From positions 94,727 to 158,726 of the forward strand of contig VZRR01010289.1 of assembly GCA_013398015.1 (NCBI GenBank): a stretch of DNA of 64,000 nucleotides, given 5' to 3'. How positions within the stretch are numbered: the stretch's first letter is position 1; every line of letters begins with the position of its first letter. The notes under the pieces were generated by a model that saw only the letters and a list, made by a program, of their open reading frames with translations, did not search any database and was not told the origin of the DNA. The position numbers and the translations under genes are program-made. Shown in pieces: positions 27,001 through 38,513 of the stretch. Source of the stretch: Oreocharis arfaki. Lineage: Eukaryota; Chordata; Aves; Passeriformes; Paramythiidae.

Positions 27001-30000
27001 TGAGCTGCCAGGGGCCAGCAGCACCCCTGGGCCTGTGTCCTGCCAGGATTGCCCTCGCTGCCAGGCCAAAGCAGGGATGATCTCAGCCTGTCACAGAGCA
27101 GTCCAGCTGTCATTAGCTGGTAACACCGTGGGCTGTGTCAGGTGAATGCTGTGAGAGAAAGATGCTGTTTGTGTGTAAAAGTGAGCGACTGATTTTTAAC
27201 CCCACAGGTTCTTTGAGGAACTCGAGGCAAGGCACCAGAACAACATTTTCATCGATGACATCAGCGACATCGTGGCGAGACACGCGGGCTCCTCCTTCGA
27301 CCCCTACGTGAAGTACTGCACCAACGAGGTGTATCAGCAGAGAACCCTGCAGAGACTGCTGTGAGCCTTGCAGAGCCTCCCTGCAGGGCGGGCACGGCTG
27401 GGCTGTGCAATTTGGTGCCAAACCCGTGGGGCGTGTGCTGCCCTGACAGGCTGGGCTGTCCCCGATGGGCCCCTTCCTGTGAGGGGCCTGCGAGCTCTCC
27501 TGACTGCACAGAAGGAGGTCATGGCTCACATTCCCCTTCCTGTCACACAGTGTGACAGTGGCCCTGTGTGGCACACCTGGGTCTGCCCTCATGGTCAGGG
27601 GTGGCAGTGCCTGAAGTTTAATGTCAGTGCTGGGCTGGTGGATTTGAGGGAATAAAGCTGAAGGCTGGGGTGGTCTGACTCTGGCAAATCACACTTCCTT
27701 TTTAATAAAATAATGGTTTATTTAAAATGTAGCAACTTGCACAATCGTTTGGTCAAACATACCATTTAATTCTTTCATCCTCTTTCTCCCCAGAGCCACA
27801 AATCCAGCGTTTAAGGAGGTGTTGTCCCGGATCGAGTCCCACGAGGATTGCCGGAATTTGCCCATGATCTCCTTCCTCATCCTCCCCATGCAGAGAGTCA
27901 CTCGTCTCCCCTTACTGATGGATGTGAGAACACCTTTTCCCTCTTTCCTTGCTGCATGTTCTTGCAGTGGTAACATTCTCTCATACTCAGTTCTGGTTCA
28001 CTCCAGTCTCTTCACGTCTTCTCCCTCACACCAGTCCTAGGCTGTGGATTATGGAGTCCTGCTGCATTTGTTTGCTCACTGGGACTGGGCCCTCTTGCTC
28101 CCCCATTCACAAGTTAAATATTTGGCTGTTCTAATAGGAAAATTGTACAGTAAAGGGTCAAAATGATTCTGAAACTCAAGAGAAGCCAGCACAGAAATTG
28201 TATTCTTCTGTGCAGTACATTTCTAGGTAAAAAATGGAATAATAGTCCAGTATTCCTGCAGTGTATCACTGGGGGTGCCTTCCTCTTCTTGGGTTTTTCT
28301 TTCCTACACATCCTTTTTTGGCTGAAATAATCTAAACAAGCAAATCAAGCATTTCTTTTCCCACTCTTTCAGTTTTGTTTTTTGTTTGGAAATGGTTGTG
28401 TAAACCTTGTCTTGAGAGGTGCAAAGCGTCACTTTGCTCCCAGAAGCTTTCCAGGGAGGCATTCCTTAGTGTGACCAAGTGACCAGCGTTCCCTCTTTAT
28501 CCCAGTCCACAACTGTGATTCAGCTCCTGGATTTCAGTTAAGGTGTGAAATCTCTGTGGGTTGCAGTCTGTGCTCCTTGGTCCTCTGAAGTAACTGATGT
28601 TTTATTGCAGACTATCTGCCAGAAAACCCCCAAGGATTCAGCAAAATACGAGAACTGCAAACAGGCTCTGAAAGAAGTCAGCAAGGTACGTTCTCAAGTT
28701 ATTAAGTTAAGTTATTCCTGTGTACTTCCAGGGAAAAATGGATGTTTTCCGTGCATCAATAATGCAGGCAGGAAGAGCACTGCAGCATGAAAGCTCTACA
28801 TTGTTGTACTTAGAAAGGCCCCTGGGGACTGGGTTTGTGCAGAATTACTGGTTCTTACCTGGGAAAAGATCCCAAACTGGATGATACCGTGGTGGTTCCG
28901 GGTTTGTGTGAGAGCAGTGTGGGAAGTTAATCCAGCTGGGAGGAGGGTGTGTGTTTGGAGCTGATCATCAGCCTGGATCGGAGCAGTGGCCCTGCTCAGC
29001 CAGAACTTGAGCTGAACCTTTGTTCCCCCTGGAGAATCACAACTCATCAGGGCCCTGTGGGATCTTTGGGATGAGGGGGATCTCGGGGCGGTGCAGCCGC
29101 AGGGCCAGCCCTGGTCCCTGGGGCCCTGCAAACACCTCGTGGTGGCCGTGCCCCTGCTGGGGTCTGTGCCCCCAGAAGTGCCTTTCCAAGGCAGCAGCAG
29201 TTTGTGCTGGAGCTCGAGGCCCCGGGCCCTGCTCAGCCCCCGTCTCGTTTGCAGCTCGTGCGTCTGTGCAACGAGGGCGCCCGCAAGATGGAGAGGACGG
29301 AGATGATGTACACGATTAACTCCCAGCTGGAATTCAAAATCAAGGTAGGATGAGGATCATATTCCTGACCAGGCAGGACAGTAAACAGTGGAACTTTCCC
29401 AGCATGGTCATATCCCACAGTGATTCTTGCAAAGAAGTGATGTGTTGTGGCAGCACAGAAATTAAAACTTTTGGTCAAGTATTTTCGCTTTAGTAGAAGG
29501 TGATGCTACAGCACAAGGGATTTTGAATAAATGCTGCATGAAGGGTACTCTTTGCTCTAAAGATAAAGCTGCTTTAAAGATAAAGATTTTGGCATTAGGA
29601 GAGGCCAAAGGCTGCTGCTCAGTGCTGAGATTTGCTTATGTACCTGATGGGAAAGGTGTGCCTGGGAAAACACTTCCAGGCCAGGGAAGGATCGTGGGGG
29701 TGTTTGTCCTTCCCCTTAAAGGTGGGATATCACAGGTTTCTATTAAAAACATTCTGTACAATCAGTCTTTTGTAGGAAACAACAGCAGACCCAGTCACAG
29801 GTAGGGGAGGTTTATTGGACTTTCTTCAAGTATAGTTACTGTCTCTATTCAGTGTTTGCTACAACCCCGTTCCTGTAATTGATGTCTGACACCATTACAC
29901 AGTGAGGATTCTTTAGGGAGAAGATTCTTTCATTATCAGGCATGCAGTGAGTGGAGGTTCATGGTTTTAAAAGCACAGCTCTTGAAAGGCTCTGGGTCAT

Positions 30001-33000
30001 GCTGCCTCCAAAAAGACATTTTCAACTTGCCTAAAGTATTTTTATTCTCAAACTTTGACTAAAAATTGACAGTAATAATATTTGCTTATAGCAACAGCAA
30101 CAACAAATAAAACTCTTCTGGGCAAGTGACACCAGAGCATTTCCTGATGGGTGGTAACAAACTCAAGGCTTCAACGAGTCCAGCCCGGTGTTGGGGCTGA
30201 GCTGCTCTGTGGTTCCACTCAGATCCCAGGAGCCCCTCGGGATCTGGGCCTGCAGGGTCTGGAGTCCCTCACCTCCCCCCGGGAGGGGCTGTGCTGACTG
30301 TCCCTCCCATGCTGTCCATCCCTGTCCATCCCTCTCCGTCCCTCCCGGCTCTGTGGCTCTTGGGTGACCCCACCCCCCGTGGCAGCAGCAGCAGCTTTGG
30401 GGGCTTTGTTTTTCTGTGCTTTTTTGTGAGATTTCCCTTTGTGCATCCAAACCCCAGCCCTGCAGTGGGTCGGGCCCCGGTGGGGTGGGGAAGCCCTGCT
30501 CTGGTTAAATGCATTTTTCACTTCTGTGAGAGCCTGTTTTCTGCAGCAGGGACATGGTGCACATGATGTGCTCCTTTGGCAATTAAGGAAAAATTAAAAG
30601 TAAAACCAAGCTGCCTTTGGAAGAGAGTCAATTAGGAAAGTGGGATGAACTCATTTGGAGAACAGATAAGAGGAATTTTTTGTTCATCCTCAAATAGAAC
30701 TTTTTCAAGTATTTTTTGCTTGTAAACCAATCATCATGCGACTGTAATTCTGTTTTATAGCCATTATAAATTAAAGTATTTCTGTTCTTGCCCAGCTTCA
30801 CTGAGTTTCAGGGATTTGTTTATTATTTTGTTAGATGTAGCTGTGGAGAATTTCATGGGAGCACAAGGGAAGTAACTCAGATCTCATGTTGCTTTTGTAC
30901 ATGGCTCAACTGTAGAATTAAAGTTGTAATTAAGTTTCAGCAGGTTTTTTTCTTAAATTTTGCATCTTTTGCACCAGAGAAGTTGTGGGGATTTGTTTTA
31001 GGGAGTCCACGTTTGTTCTTCCAGCAGTGAGGTCTCAGTCCCAGCGCTGGGTTTGGGTTTGGCTCAGCAGGTACAGGCAGGCTGCAGTTGGCTCAGCCAA
31101 GGGATTAACAGATTCAAAAAGCCAGCTCATGCAGAATAGGGAAGGCAGCTGACAAACTGTGTGAAGGGGTGCTTTTTAAAAGCATGTGAAAGGTGCTTAA
31201 ATGAAATGAGGGGAAAACGGGCAGCTGTGTTCGGTAATGTGGACTTTGGTCTGCCTGGAGCGTCTGTCTCGGTGCAGCCTCAGAGGGATCTGTGTGACCA
31301 GGACAGTCCCACATCTCCCTCCACCTTCCCAGCCTTCCTGTGGTCTCTGTGTCTCCTGCAGCTGGGATTAATGTGGATTAATAAAGGCAAGTCTTCACAT
31401 CAGGCAGCTCAGATCCTCTGGGGCCTTGCTGCAGCTGCTGCAGGTGTTGGTCCTCCCCTAGAGAAAAAGGGAGCTCCTGCTCCACCGGAGCTGGATAAAG
31501 AGAGGAGCTGTAGGATCCCTAATTATCCATCCAAAGTAAAGCCTGAAAGGTAACTGAGACACTTCAGGAGTCCCTAATGAGAACAGAAAGGCCATGGAAA
31601 CCTTCCCCTCCTGCTGCCGAGGGAGAGCACATGGGAGGTGTGGGAAGGAAGGAGGCTGCACCTGCACCTCCCGGGGGAGGAAGGATTCTGCAGCCCTGCT
31701 GCCTTTCCTGGGTGACGCTGGCACAGGGAATGTCACCTCTGCTCCAGGAAGAGCTGTGAGGTACCAAGGACACTCTCGTGTGCCCACGTGCTTCAGGAGC
31801 CTGTCTCACCCTGCAGACACATTCCTGAAGTCAGGCTTTGCTCTGTGCCCTCAGGAGGTCTCCCAGTCTGTTCCATCCCCAGTGTGACCAGTCAGGTCTG
31901 TTCACTTCTGTTTTCGATGAGCAGTGATGACAGGTGCCTGAGTGATTCCCAGGTATTTGCAGCTGTTACCTGTGTGTTGTAGCAATGATGGAGTCCCTTA
32001 AACTTTGGTAACCTCTTCGTGTTTGTAATCTCTGAGCTTTGAGTTTATTCAAGCATTTTTCCCAAATAGATCGTACTCTGTTCTCTATTTTTAAAAAATT
32101 CTCTAATTTTGGAGGATTTCAATGTGATTTTCTTGCCTTGCAGCCATTTCCATTGGTTTCCTCCTCACGGTGGTTGGTGAAAAGGGGCGAATTAATGGCG
32201 TATGTAGAAGACTCTGGACTTTTTTCCAAAAGAACCTCTAAGCAGCAGGTGTACTTCTTCCTCTTCAACGATGTCCTCATCATCACCAAGAAGAAGAGGT
32301 AAGAGCTTCACCAGTATAAAACTGCTTTTGTGTTCAGTCCTTAAACCATAGTGACTTCTAACATGACCCTGGCTGTGGAATGAGGAGTTATTTGAGTCTC
32401 TATCATGGCTTGCAAATAACAAGTAACTGCTTGTTAAACAGGATTTACTTTTGGCAAACACAATTAAGATTCCAAATTGTCAGACTAATTAAAAAGTTCA
32501 TTCTTGATGCCCTAGCAAAGACAGAAGTTTGGGAAGGATAAAGTATTCGGAGTGTCCTTTCCCCTCCATGCTTCCCACGATTCCTGGAGTGTGAAGCTCC
32601 CTCTGCCAAGTGCCAAAGCTCCTTAACAGTGCTGGAGCTCTGGGTGAGCCGTGCTCCCACCCACAGTGTTGCCATGGCACCACAGCAGTGGACAGAAATG
32701 TTTGTTGCTAGTTCGAGGTTGGATGTTTGTGGTTTTCCTTGTGCAGTTGAATCTGCGAGGATTCTTAGCACTGCACTAAGACATCTCTCCTCACTATGTG
32801 CTAGAAATGGCCATTTCTGAGGCTGCGCTTGAGGCTTTACCCAGAGTTCATCTCCAGCCTGGCTCAGCAGCCACTGCCTGGCTCTCTCCCACCTCTGTCC
32901 TGCCTCTTGTGTGCTGAAACTGCTCAGGAACCGTGGCTCTGACCTGCTGGAGACCCTGCACAGGAGGGAGCCAAAGAGCTCTGCAGTCACGGGGCTGTTC

Positions 33001-36000
33001 CCTGGGATTGGGCAGGAGGGGACACGGGGGCTTGGGATGTGTCATGGTGCACAAGGCTTTGAAGAGGGATAAAAATCTCCTTTTCCCCACTGCCCAGCTT
33101 TTAGTTTATGAGGAGTGTTTCTTCTGCCAGTTGTCCTTGTAGCCCCTGCTGAGTGTAGGCACAATCTGATTTTAAAAAATAAAATCATGACAAAAAGACA
33201 TAATACTTGCCAAGTACTAATGCAGTGTCTTGAGAGGAGCAGTCAGTGCCAGCAGGTGTAGGGGTGCTGGATCCTGGGGAAAGGCCAGCCGAGGTGTGGC
33301 TGCTGCTCGGGAAGGCTCAGCCCAGTCCTGCTCACAGACCTGGCTGTGGGTTGCCTTAGGGCAGGAGCTGAAGGGCAGGGGGCAATCAGTGCAGTATTGA
33401 CTCCAGAGGACTCGCTTGAAGTGCACTGACTGCTTTTACACGTGTTTGGATTCCCTTCAGCAGGAGTCTGATCCAACTGGTTTGCGGGATGGAGGTGAGG
33501 AGTAGGAAGGAGTTGTAGAGATTTATCTGTTGATTAATTAGTAAGAAATGCTGTTGTGATTAGCTGTGCACATGTACAGACTAGTTGATTAATTAATAAA
33601 AAATGCATTTGTTATTCATTGCACAAATGCATAGGCATTTCTTTTTCAGACGCAGGATTCCCAGGCAGCACTCCCAGCTGGGATTGCCAGTTCTTCCCTT
33701 GGCTAAGGAGTTATTCAGACTAAAATACTGAACTGACTTCTTTTAAAAAGAAAAACCTCACCCCCCAAAAAACCCAAACTTACCCAAACAAAACAAAACC
33801 CACCTCTCTCAAAAAATCCAGGCCCCAACAACCCTTTCCCTGGTTCAGAGCATCTGAGCAGAAATGGTTCCATTAGAAGCGTGTTCTGTGTCCATCATCT
33901 GGGAGTGCACAAAGCTGTTCTGCAGAAAGAACCCAAAGCCATCTCAGGGTTTAGTTCACAGAACACCAGTGAAAATGTACCCCCAGAGCTGAAGCAGGGG
34001 CTTTGTGTTCCACCAAACCCGCTGGCAGAAGCTGGTGCCCCCCTTGTGGAGCTGTGAGGTGCTGCAAGAACTGTCCCTGCCATGGCGTTAGACGGGGTGT
34101 CTGTGACTGGGGTTGCTTCCAGACAAAGCGAATGGGAAACTAAACCTTACCCGGTGTTTTCCTCCCCGCTGTGCCCTGCAGTGAGGACAGCTACAATGTC
34201 ACCGAGTACTCGCTGCGGGAGCAGCTGCTGGTGGTGCCGTGTGACGGGGAGGAGCCCGGTTCCTCTCCCGGGAAGAACGCGGCAGCGATGCTCCACTCCG
34301 GACGGAATTCTGCATCCCACCTCTTCAGGCTCGTGCTCCTCAGCAACCACGCTGGGGACAGGGTGGAGATGCTCCTGGGAGCAGAGACTCAGTGAGTACA
34401 GTCACTTAAGGCATTTCTTCACCTGACTGTCTCCACAGGCTGCCCATCTCGCCCTGGCTGAAGTAGTACTTATTTATTTATTTGTTTGTTTGTTTGTTTA
34501 TTTATCCCACATACTTGTTCTAGTTTATTAATTTAAACTACTGGGTAAGGCCTTGATTACCGTGCCTGCAGAGATGAGTGCAGCCTGCCGTGCCTCGGGC
34601 AGGTTCCTGTGCAGGGCCAGCCCTGTGCTCAGGGCCCTCACCCCGGGGGTCAGCACTGCCAGCTGGGTGTCGGTGTGGGGCTGTGCGGGCACGGGAGTGT
34701 CCCCAGGCACACCCCGAGGGCTCTGGGCCCCGAGCAGGGTGCTGTGGGCAGTGGTGGGGATGGCTGGATGGTGCAGCAGTGGGAGCAGAGCGGGGTTCAT
34801 GCAGGAGGAGCCCTGCTCCTTGCTCACCTGGGCACTGTGAGGAGTGTCCTGCCGTAGAAAGCAGCAGCAGCCAGTGCCTGCTCTGGGGTGCACACGTGCC
34901 ATCAACTTCCACACGCCCTCCCAGCAGTGAAAGAGTTCACTTGTTCTGGGGGAAGCTGGAGGCAGGACAGACATGAAAGGGAGTGCTCCAGACATGTCCC
35001 TGCCTGGAAAAATCGATAGTTTTAGGTTGGCTTTCAAAGTTTGGAATAACCATGAAAAGAACTAAAGATCATCAGTGCTTTCTATTAAAGATTTCTTTAT
35101 GAAGGCAGCAAATGATTCAGACTTATTTAGAAATGCAATTTTTATTGGGGAAAAAATGCACGACATTTTTAGTTGTCTGGGCTTTGTATGAAAAGACATT
35201 TTGTTCTGCAGGCTTATTATTGATTTGTTCTGTGCAGTTTGCAGTATAAATAGCAGTCCAGTTGATCATCACTCAGAGCAAGAATCTGAAAATAATTCCT
35301 ATATTTTAAGTTACCTATTTTTATACTTTTATCCTGTGCATTGAGAAGAATGGGAAGGGAATCTCTAAGGCCAAACAGTTCAGAGAACTGAGCATGCCTT
35401 TGGAGTAATTTTGTGCAGGTAAAACTGAAATGTTTTCTCTGACACAGAGATTTCCAGCACAGTTTGGTCCTGTTTTGTCACTTCCTGTGGCGTGTGGGTC
35501 CCAAGGCCAAAAGTACCAGTGTTAGGTGAGAACTTTCTGTTGCCCTGTGAGGAAGGCACAGAATACACAGAGGTGATGATACACAGGGTTACTCCCAGGT
35601 GCTGAAGAGAGAGATGCTGGCACTGAAAGAAATGAGGGCAGTCTCAGTGCTGACCATTATCCAGGGCATGAGTTGGGACGCTGGGTTCTGCTTTGCTGCT
35701 TTGCAGGAGCGACAGAGCCCGCTGGATCACGGCGCTGGGCCAGGACAGCGACGGGCACCACACGGACAGGACCAGTAAGTTACAGCTGCCGGGACCTGTG
35801 CGTGCTCTGCAGGGGAACAGCACTGCCCTCAGTGGGGACTGGGCTGGGCTGGAACTACCCTAAGGGATGGGGGAAGTGTAAAGTGGAAAATTTTTAAATA
35901 AGCGGTGAGGTGTTGTAAAAAAAGCCCCTGCCCTGTAACTGTTTAACTGAGCCTGGCTCGCTCCTTCCCCAGCGCTGGCTCAGGTGGAGATCACCAGAAC

Positions 36001-37043
36001 GTACACAGCCAAGCAGGCCGATGAACTCTCTCTCCAAGTCGCTGATGTTGTTTTGGTTTATCAAAAAGTGAACGATGGTGAGTGAGGATTTTGCTGTCAG
36101 TAACCATTTGTCACCTCTGCAGGGGGGTCCAGCTACACAAACTTGTTTCCCAATAGCACAGGGCTGCAGTGAGTAGAGGTTCAGCTTCCAAGGAAAACGT
36201 GAGCATTTGTGTTCAGGCCTCTAAAGGAAGCAGCAGATACAACCAGCTGAGGAATGTGGCTGCTGGCCGGTTTTGGCATGGGTGGTGTCCACAAATAGGA
36301 AATTGAGTTTGTCTAAAAACATGGAGCTCAGACATTTTAGTGAGTGCCAGCATTGTCTAAGAAAAACATCCCCAGTCTGTCGTGCCATGGCCTGGGCCTT
36401 CCCGCCGCTACAGCTCTGGCACAGGGGGGTTGCTGAGGTTTCCGCAGGATCAAATATCCCAAGATTAAAGCGACTCTTGCCTGGACCTGCCCACAAGTGC
36501 ACTGATAGCACCAAGTGCTGGCTGAGGGATGCAGGACACTGTCAGCACTTGAGGAACTAAATTCTAACTTGCTGTTGCTCAATTACCTGTGAAATGAGAG
36601 ATCCTGTCACTTGTGCTGCATTGCTCTCTTCAGATTACAGTGGTACTGTAGCATTACTTCAAACTATATTTGAATGACAGTATTTTAAAAATAGTGAAAT
36701 TGTGCAATACTTTGCACATACTATTTCTTTCCTGGTCTGGCTGTAGTAAAAAAATCTGCCAAAGCTATTGTAAACTGGTACTTGATTCCCAGCCAGGCAA
36801 ATGCAGAATGTATGTGATGACCATCAGCTGGGTCACCTTAGTGCCACCAGCCAGGTCTGGGGTCAGGTGCAGAGGTGTCACTATTGTCCCCTCCCCGCAG
36901 GCTGGTACGAGGGGGAGCGGCTGCGGGATGGCCAGAGGGGCTGGTTCCCCTCAGAGTGTGCCAAGGAGATCACCTGCAGAGCCACCTTGGACAAGAACAT
37001 GGAGCGCATGGGGCGCCTGCTGGGGCTGGAAACCAACGTGTAG
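11684..37043 (+). CDS. ARHGEF26: ARHGEF26 (SGEF) Rho guanine exchange factor, 14 visible coding exons
   Basis: SGEF is a Dbl-family exchange factor that loads GTP onto RhoG and acts in macropinocytosis, membrane ruffling and epithelial junctions. The 14 exons join in one frame with consistent phases to give 642 residues plus TAG, against about 871 in human; the missing N-terminus lies in the gap. In order the visible product holds a basic, serine-rich N-terminal region (1-207), a DH domain (about 208-393), a PH domain (about 420-545), an SH3 domain (about 566-625) and a C-terminal ETNV that fits a class I PDZ ligand, in line with the known Scribble/Dlg association. Introns range from 198 bp (before 35973) to 5.8 kb (21448-27207). 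No frameshift or internal stop was seen. The neighbour on the right, DHX36, is convergent. Confidence 0.95.
13498..13534 (+). CDS. ARHGEF26: ARHGEF26 37-nt small exon
   Basis: Twelve codons plus one base encode KMLKGQGTFDGE, which continues exactly from the preceding GRIK. The acceptor is CTGAAG|AAG, without a long pyrimidine run right at the site. The donor is GAAG|GTGAGC. It is too short to show in an ORF scan, but its phase (0 in, 1 out) fits both neighbours. Confidence 0.9.
15451..15596 (+). CDS. ARHGEF26: ARHGEF26 coding exon (acidic segment)
   Basis: The exon starts after TTTGACAG and completes a split Glu codon. It encodes NAVLYQNYKEKALDID, an acidic SDEESEPQEQ stretch, and YKPLRSTWSQLSV. 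The donor is GTG|GTGAGT. This region lies N-terminal to the DH domain and is conserved in SGEF orthologues. Confidence 0.93.
17395..17803. repeat. 41-bp minisatellite, about ten copies, in an ARHGEF26 intron
   Basis: The unit begins GAGCCACTCACAGGGTC and ends GCCTCCTTCCA. Copies start at 17395 (43 bp variant), 17438, 17479, 17520, 17561, 17602, 17643, 17684, 17725 and 17766 (partial). Copies 3 and 4 share CCCAGCTG where the others have CAGGGCTG, and copies 4 and 5 carry GGTCGGTG. With a 41-bp period and no stops, all three forward frames stay open for about 400 bp, producing 183-203 codon chance ORFs. It lies in the 3.7-kb intron between the exons at 15451 and 19266. Confidence 0.95.
19266..19322 (+). 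CDS. ARHGEF26: ARHGEF26 57-nt exon
   Basis: Nineteen codons, VKKNGLSEAISQEERKRQE, lie in phase 0 at both ends between a TTTTTTAG acceptor and a GAG|GTACTC donor. They lead directly into the DH domain. The exon is frame-neutral, so skipping it would keep the frame. Confidence 0.93.
19821..19902. repeat. Two-copy 41-bp direct repeat
   Basis: TCTTCCCC-TTTG-TCCTTGTGTCC recurs at an offset of 41 bases (19821 and 19862). It is a small pyrimidine-rich duplication in the intron before the first DH exon. No function is suggested. Confidence 0.6.
21287..21447 (+). CDS. ARHGEF26: ARHGEF26 exon, start of DH domain
   Basis: The exon encodes AIFEVISSEHSYLLSLEIL through TDVYEASK, including the first conserved DH helix (CR1), where the Glu after the SSEHSY turn contacts the GTPase in this family. 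The acceptor is CACTTTGCAG and the donor AAAAA|GTAAGT. It ends in phase 2. Confidence 0.95.
21448..27207 (+). other. ARHGEF26: ARHGEF26 5.8-kb intron, no embedded gene seen
   Basis: This is the longest intron of the gene. ORFs of up to about 158 codons on both strands look like chance. A CTATAAATAG motif at 24324-24333 matches both TATA and MEF2 consensus, but there is no other promoter sign. A polypyrimidine tract lies at about 25380-25440. Nothing else was recognised. Confidence 0.6.
27208..27360 (+). CDS. ARHGEF26: ARHGEF26 exon, DH domain
   Basis: The exon encodes FFEELEARHQNNIFIDDISD, then FDPYVKYCTNEVYQQRTLQRLL. It starts with one base completing Lys after CCCCACAG and ends CT|GTGAGC. 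Confidence 0.95.
27794..27923 (+). CDS. ARHGEF26: ARHGEF26 exon, DH domain core (CR3)
   Basis: The exon encodes ATNPAFKEVLSRIESHEDCR and then the DH signature ISFLILPMQRVTRLPLLMD. The invariant Q-R-V-T-R-L-P-L-L run is intact, so the catalytic fold appears functional. The acceptor is CTCCCCAG and the donor GAT|GTGAGA. Confidence 0.96.
28611..28685 (+). CDS. ARHGEF26: ARHGEF26 75-nt exon, DH domain
   Basis: Twenty-five codons encode TICQKTPKDSAKYENCKQAL and then KEVSK. Both ends are phase 0, with acceptor TTATTGCAG and donor AAG|GTACGT. Confidence 0.95.
29255..29344 (+). CDS. ARHGEF26: ARHGEF26 90-nt exon, last DH helix and DH-PH linker
   Basis: Thirty codons encode LVRLCNEGARKMERTEMMY and TINSQLEFKIK. 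This is the C-terminal DH helix leading into the PH domain. Acceptor GTTTGCAG, donor AAG|GTAGGA, phase 0 at both ends. Confidence 0.95.
32144..32298 (+). CDS. ARHGEF26: ARHGEF26 exon, PH domain N-terminal half
   Basis: The exon encodes PFPLVSSSRWLVKRGEL, then FSKRTSKQQVYFFLFNDVLI and ITKKK, the beta strands of a PH domain that supports exchange activity and membrane contact. Acceptor CTTGCAG, donor AG|GTAAGA in phase 2. Confidence 0.95.
33529..33633. repeat. 55-bp imperfect tandem duplication with a short hairpin
   Basis: GTTGATTAATTA-TAA-AAATGC starts at 33529 and again at 33584. The second copy contains a perfect 10-bp inverted repeat (33603-33612 and 33623-33632, ATGCATTTGT and its complement) around a 10-base loop. 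It lies in the ARHGEF26 intron between the two PH exons. Confidence 0.6.
34182..34391 (+). CDS. ARHGEF26: ARHGEF26 exon, PH domain insert
   Basis: The exon encodes EDSYNVTEYSLREQLLV, a variable acidic loop, SSPGKN, and then SASHLFRLVLLSNHAGDRVE and MLLGAETQ. It follows TGCCCTGCAG, completes a split Ser codon and ends CA|GTGAGT. It is more GC-rich than the preceding exon. Confidence 0.94.
34468..34506. repeat. (TTTA/TTTG)n microsatellite
   Basis: A run of TTTA, then TTTG, then TTTA tetranucleotides lies 76 bp downstream of the ARHGEF26 exon that ends at 34391. This is an ordinary intronic microsatellite. Confidence 0.9.
35707..35774 (+). CDS. ARHGEF26: ARHGEF26 68-nt exon, end of PH domain
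   Basis: The exon encodes SDRARWITALGQDSDGHH and TDRT. The Trp in RARWITAL is the conserved Trp of the C-terminal PH helix. Acceptor TTTGCAG, donor ACCA|GTAAGT in phase 1. The following intron is only 198 bp. Confidence 0.94.
35973..36077 (+). CDS. ARHGEF26: ARHGEF26 exon, SH3 domain first half
   Basis: The exon encodes TLAQVEITRTYTAKQADELS followed by LQVADVVLVYQKVND. The DELSLQ-AD-V pattern is the RT-loop and strand region of an SH3 domain. Acceptor CCTTCCCCAG, donor GATG|GTGAGT. Confidence 0.95.
36901..37043 (+). CDS. ARHGEF26: ARHGEF26 last coding exon, SH3 end and PDZ ligand
   Basis: The exon encodes GWYEGERLRDGQRGWFPSEC, completing the SH3 fold (the WY-GE-L--GQ-GWFP pattern), then AKEITCRATLDKNMERMGRL and a final ETNV at 37029-37040 before TAG. 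The last four residues fit the X-T-X-V class I PDZ ligand. Acceptor CTCCCCGCAG. Confidence 0.96.
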
Positions 37044-37914
37044 CCTTGTCCTCCCCACATCCTGGGGGCTGTGCCAGCTGCTGTCAGCTCCGGCTGGGAC
37101 AGGGGACACCGGAGCCACAACCCAGCAGCAGCACGCTGGAGACTCACGATCCCTTCTCCGCTGGCATGCCGAGAGCTGTGAGCTGAACCTGGCTCCACCA
37201 GGAGCACACTGCAGCAGTGTCTTGGGTACTCTTTTGCAGCTCCTCCATCGCTGCCTCCATCTGGTTTTGAGCATCTGAACTTGTTTCCAGCTGCAGAGGG
37301 CTGTACGGGACTGGGCCCCCTGCCCCCACACCCAGAGCTGGTGGTGACCAGCAGTGCTGGGTGTCCTGCTCCTAAGGAGCTGCAGTGCTACAGCTGCAGC
37401 CACTGTGTTATGGGACACCTCCCCTTGCCAGCACCTGTGTGGTGCCTGCACGCAAGTGACCAGCTCTGTACATTGTAAAGGCTGACCTACCTCTCCAGTG
37501 CAAATCCAGGGACGTCCCTGGCCTGTCACAGGCAGAGCTGGCACAACTTTGACGAGGAGTCCGGAGCTGTGCCTCCAGTGGGGGTGGTCTCCGACACCTT
37601 GAGGCTGCTCAGACTGGCTCCAGGTTCTGTGGGCAAAGGATCTCTGAAAGCAAGAAAAGGTACCACACTCTGCAGAGTAGGTGCTGCTGATCCATCCTAG
37701 CACAGGTATTTTACTGCAGCGTACCTGCTGCAAGTGGGGGCAGTTGTTTCTGGTTTCCTCAGGAGTCGGATGAGGTCTTGCACTTCACTTAGCGCTTCAC
37801 AGCAGGGGTGTGATGAGGAGAACGTGAAATGTACTCACTGCTCTGGGAACAAATGCACTTGAGCCTGAGCAGGGTTCAGGGCAGGAGGCTGGAGAGAGGG
37901 GTGAGAATGTGTAT

Positions 37915-37920
37915 AATAAA
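37915..37920 (+). terminator. ARHGEF26: Proximal poly(A) signal of ARHGEF26
   Basis: A canonical AATAAA 872 bases after the stop codon. Its use is uncertain. Confidence 0.4.
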
Positions 37921-38507
37921 AACCCTCCCATTTAAGGACCAGCTGCTGCTGCAGCAGTGTGGCGATTGCTCACTAGAAATGAGGGGACAACTTGTAGTTC
38001 CAAGGCTTCTGTCTTGTTGCCTTCCCCCCCTCTGCGAAGGGGATGGATGCTGGTTTTTATCCTGCACGATGCTGATTTGAGTGGTGAGTGAAGATTTGTA
38101 TCTCTAACAATTTAAACTACCTTAGGAAGGCAGTAATTTTGTACAAAAATTCTTACCTGGACAGGGTGACAGTGGTTATACAGCCTTGCAAATTAATTTA
38201 TAAGTGGACTGATAAAATAGTAATGAAATAGACTGTAAATTGAACAAAGACTTATTTAACATAGTAAAAATACTGCTACTGTTTTAACAAATTGTATTGT
38301 ATACATGCAGATGTTTAACACATAACTGAATGTATAAATCCAGGTATTAATTTTATTCAGATTTTTTTAATACCCTGTATATATTTTTCATACCTACTTT
38401 TTCCAAAAATGCTGTAATGTTTTGTAAAGACATTTTTCATTTTTCCTATTGGTGGACACAGTTCTCCAGGAATTAAAAGACTTCTATGATTTTACAGGAC
38501 AACAATC

Positions 38508-38513
38508 AATAAA
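38508..38513 (+). terminator. ARHGEF26: Distal poly(A) signal of ARHGEF26
   Basis: A canonical AATAAA at the end of the AT-rich 3' tail, followed by a T-rich stretch at about 38542-38561. It is the best candidate for the main cleavage site. Confidence 0.6.

Noticed and set aside
36951..37733. 260-codon minus-strand ORF over the ARHGEF26 last exon and 3' UTR
   Set aside because: It is antisense to a firmly identified coding exon and GC-rich UTR, and has no known homology.
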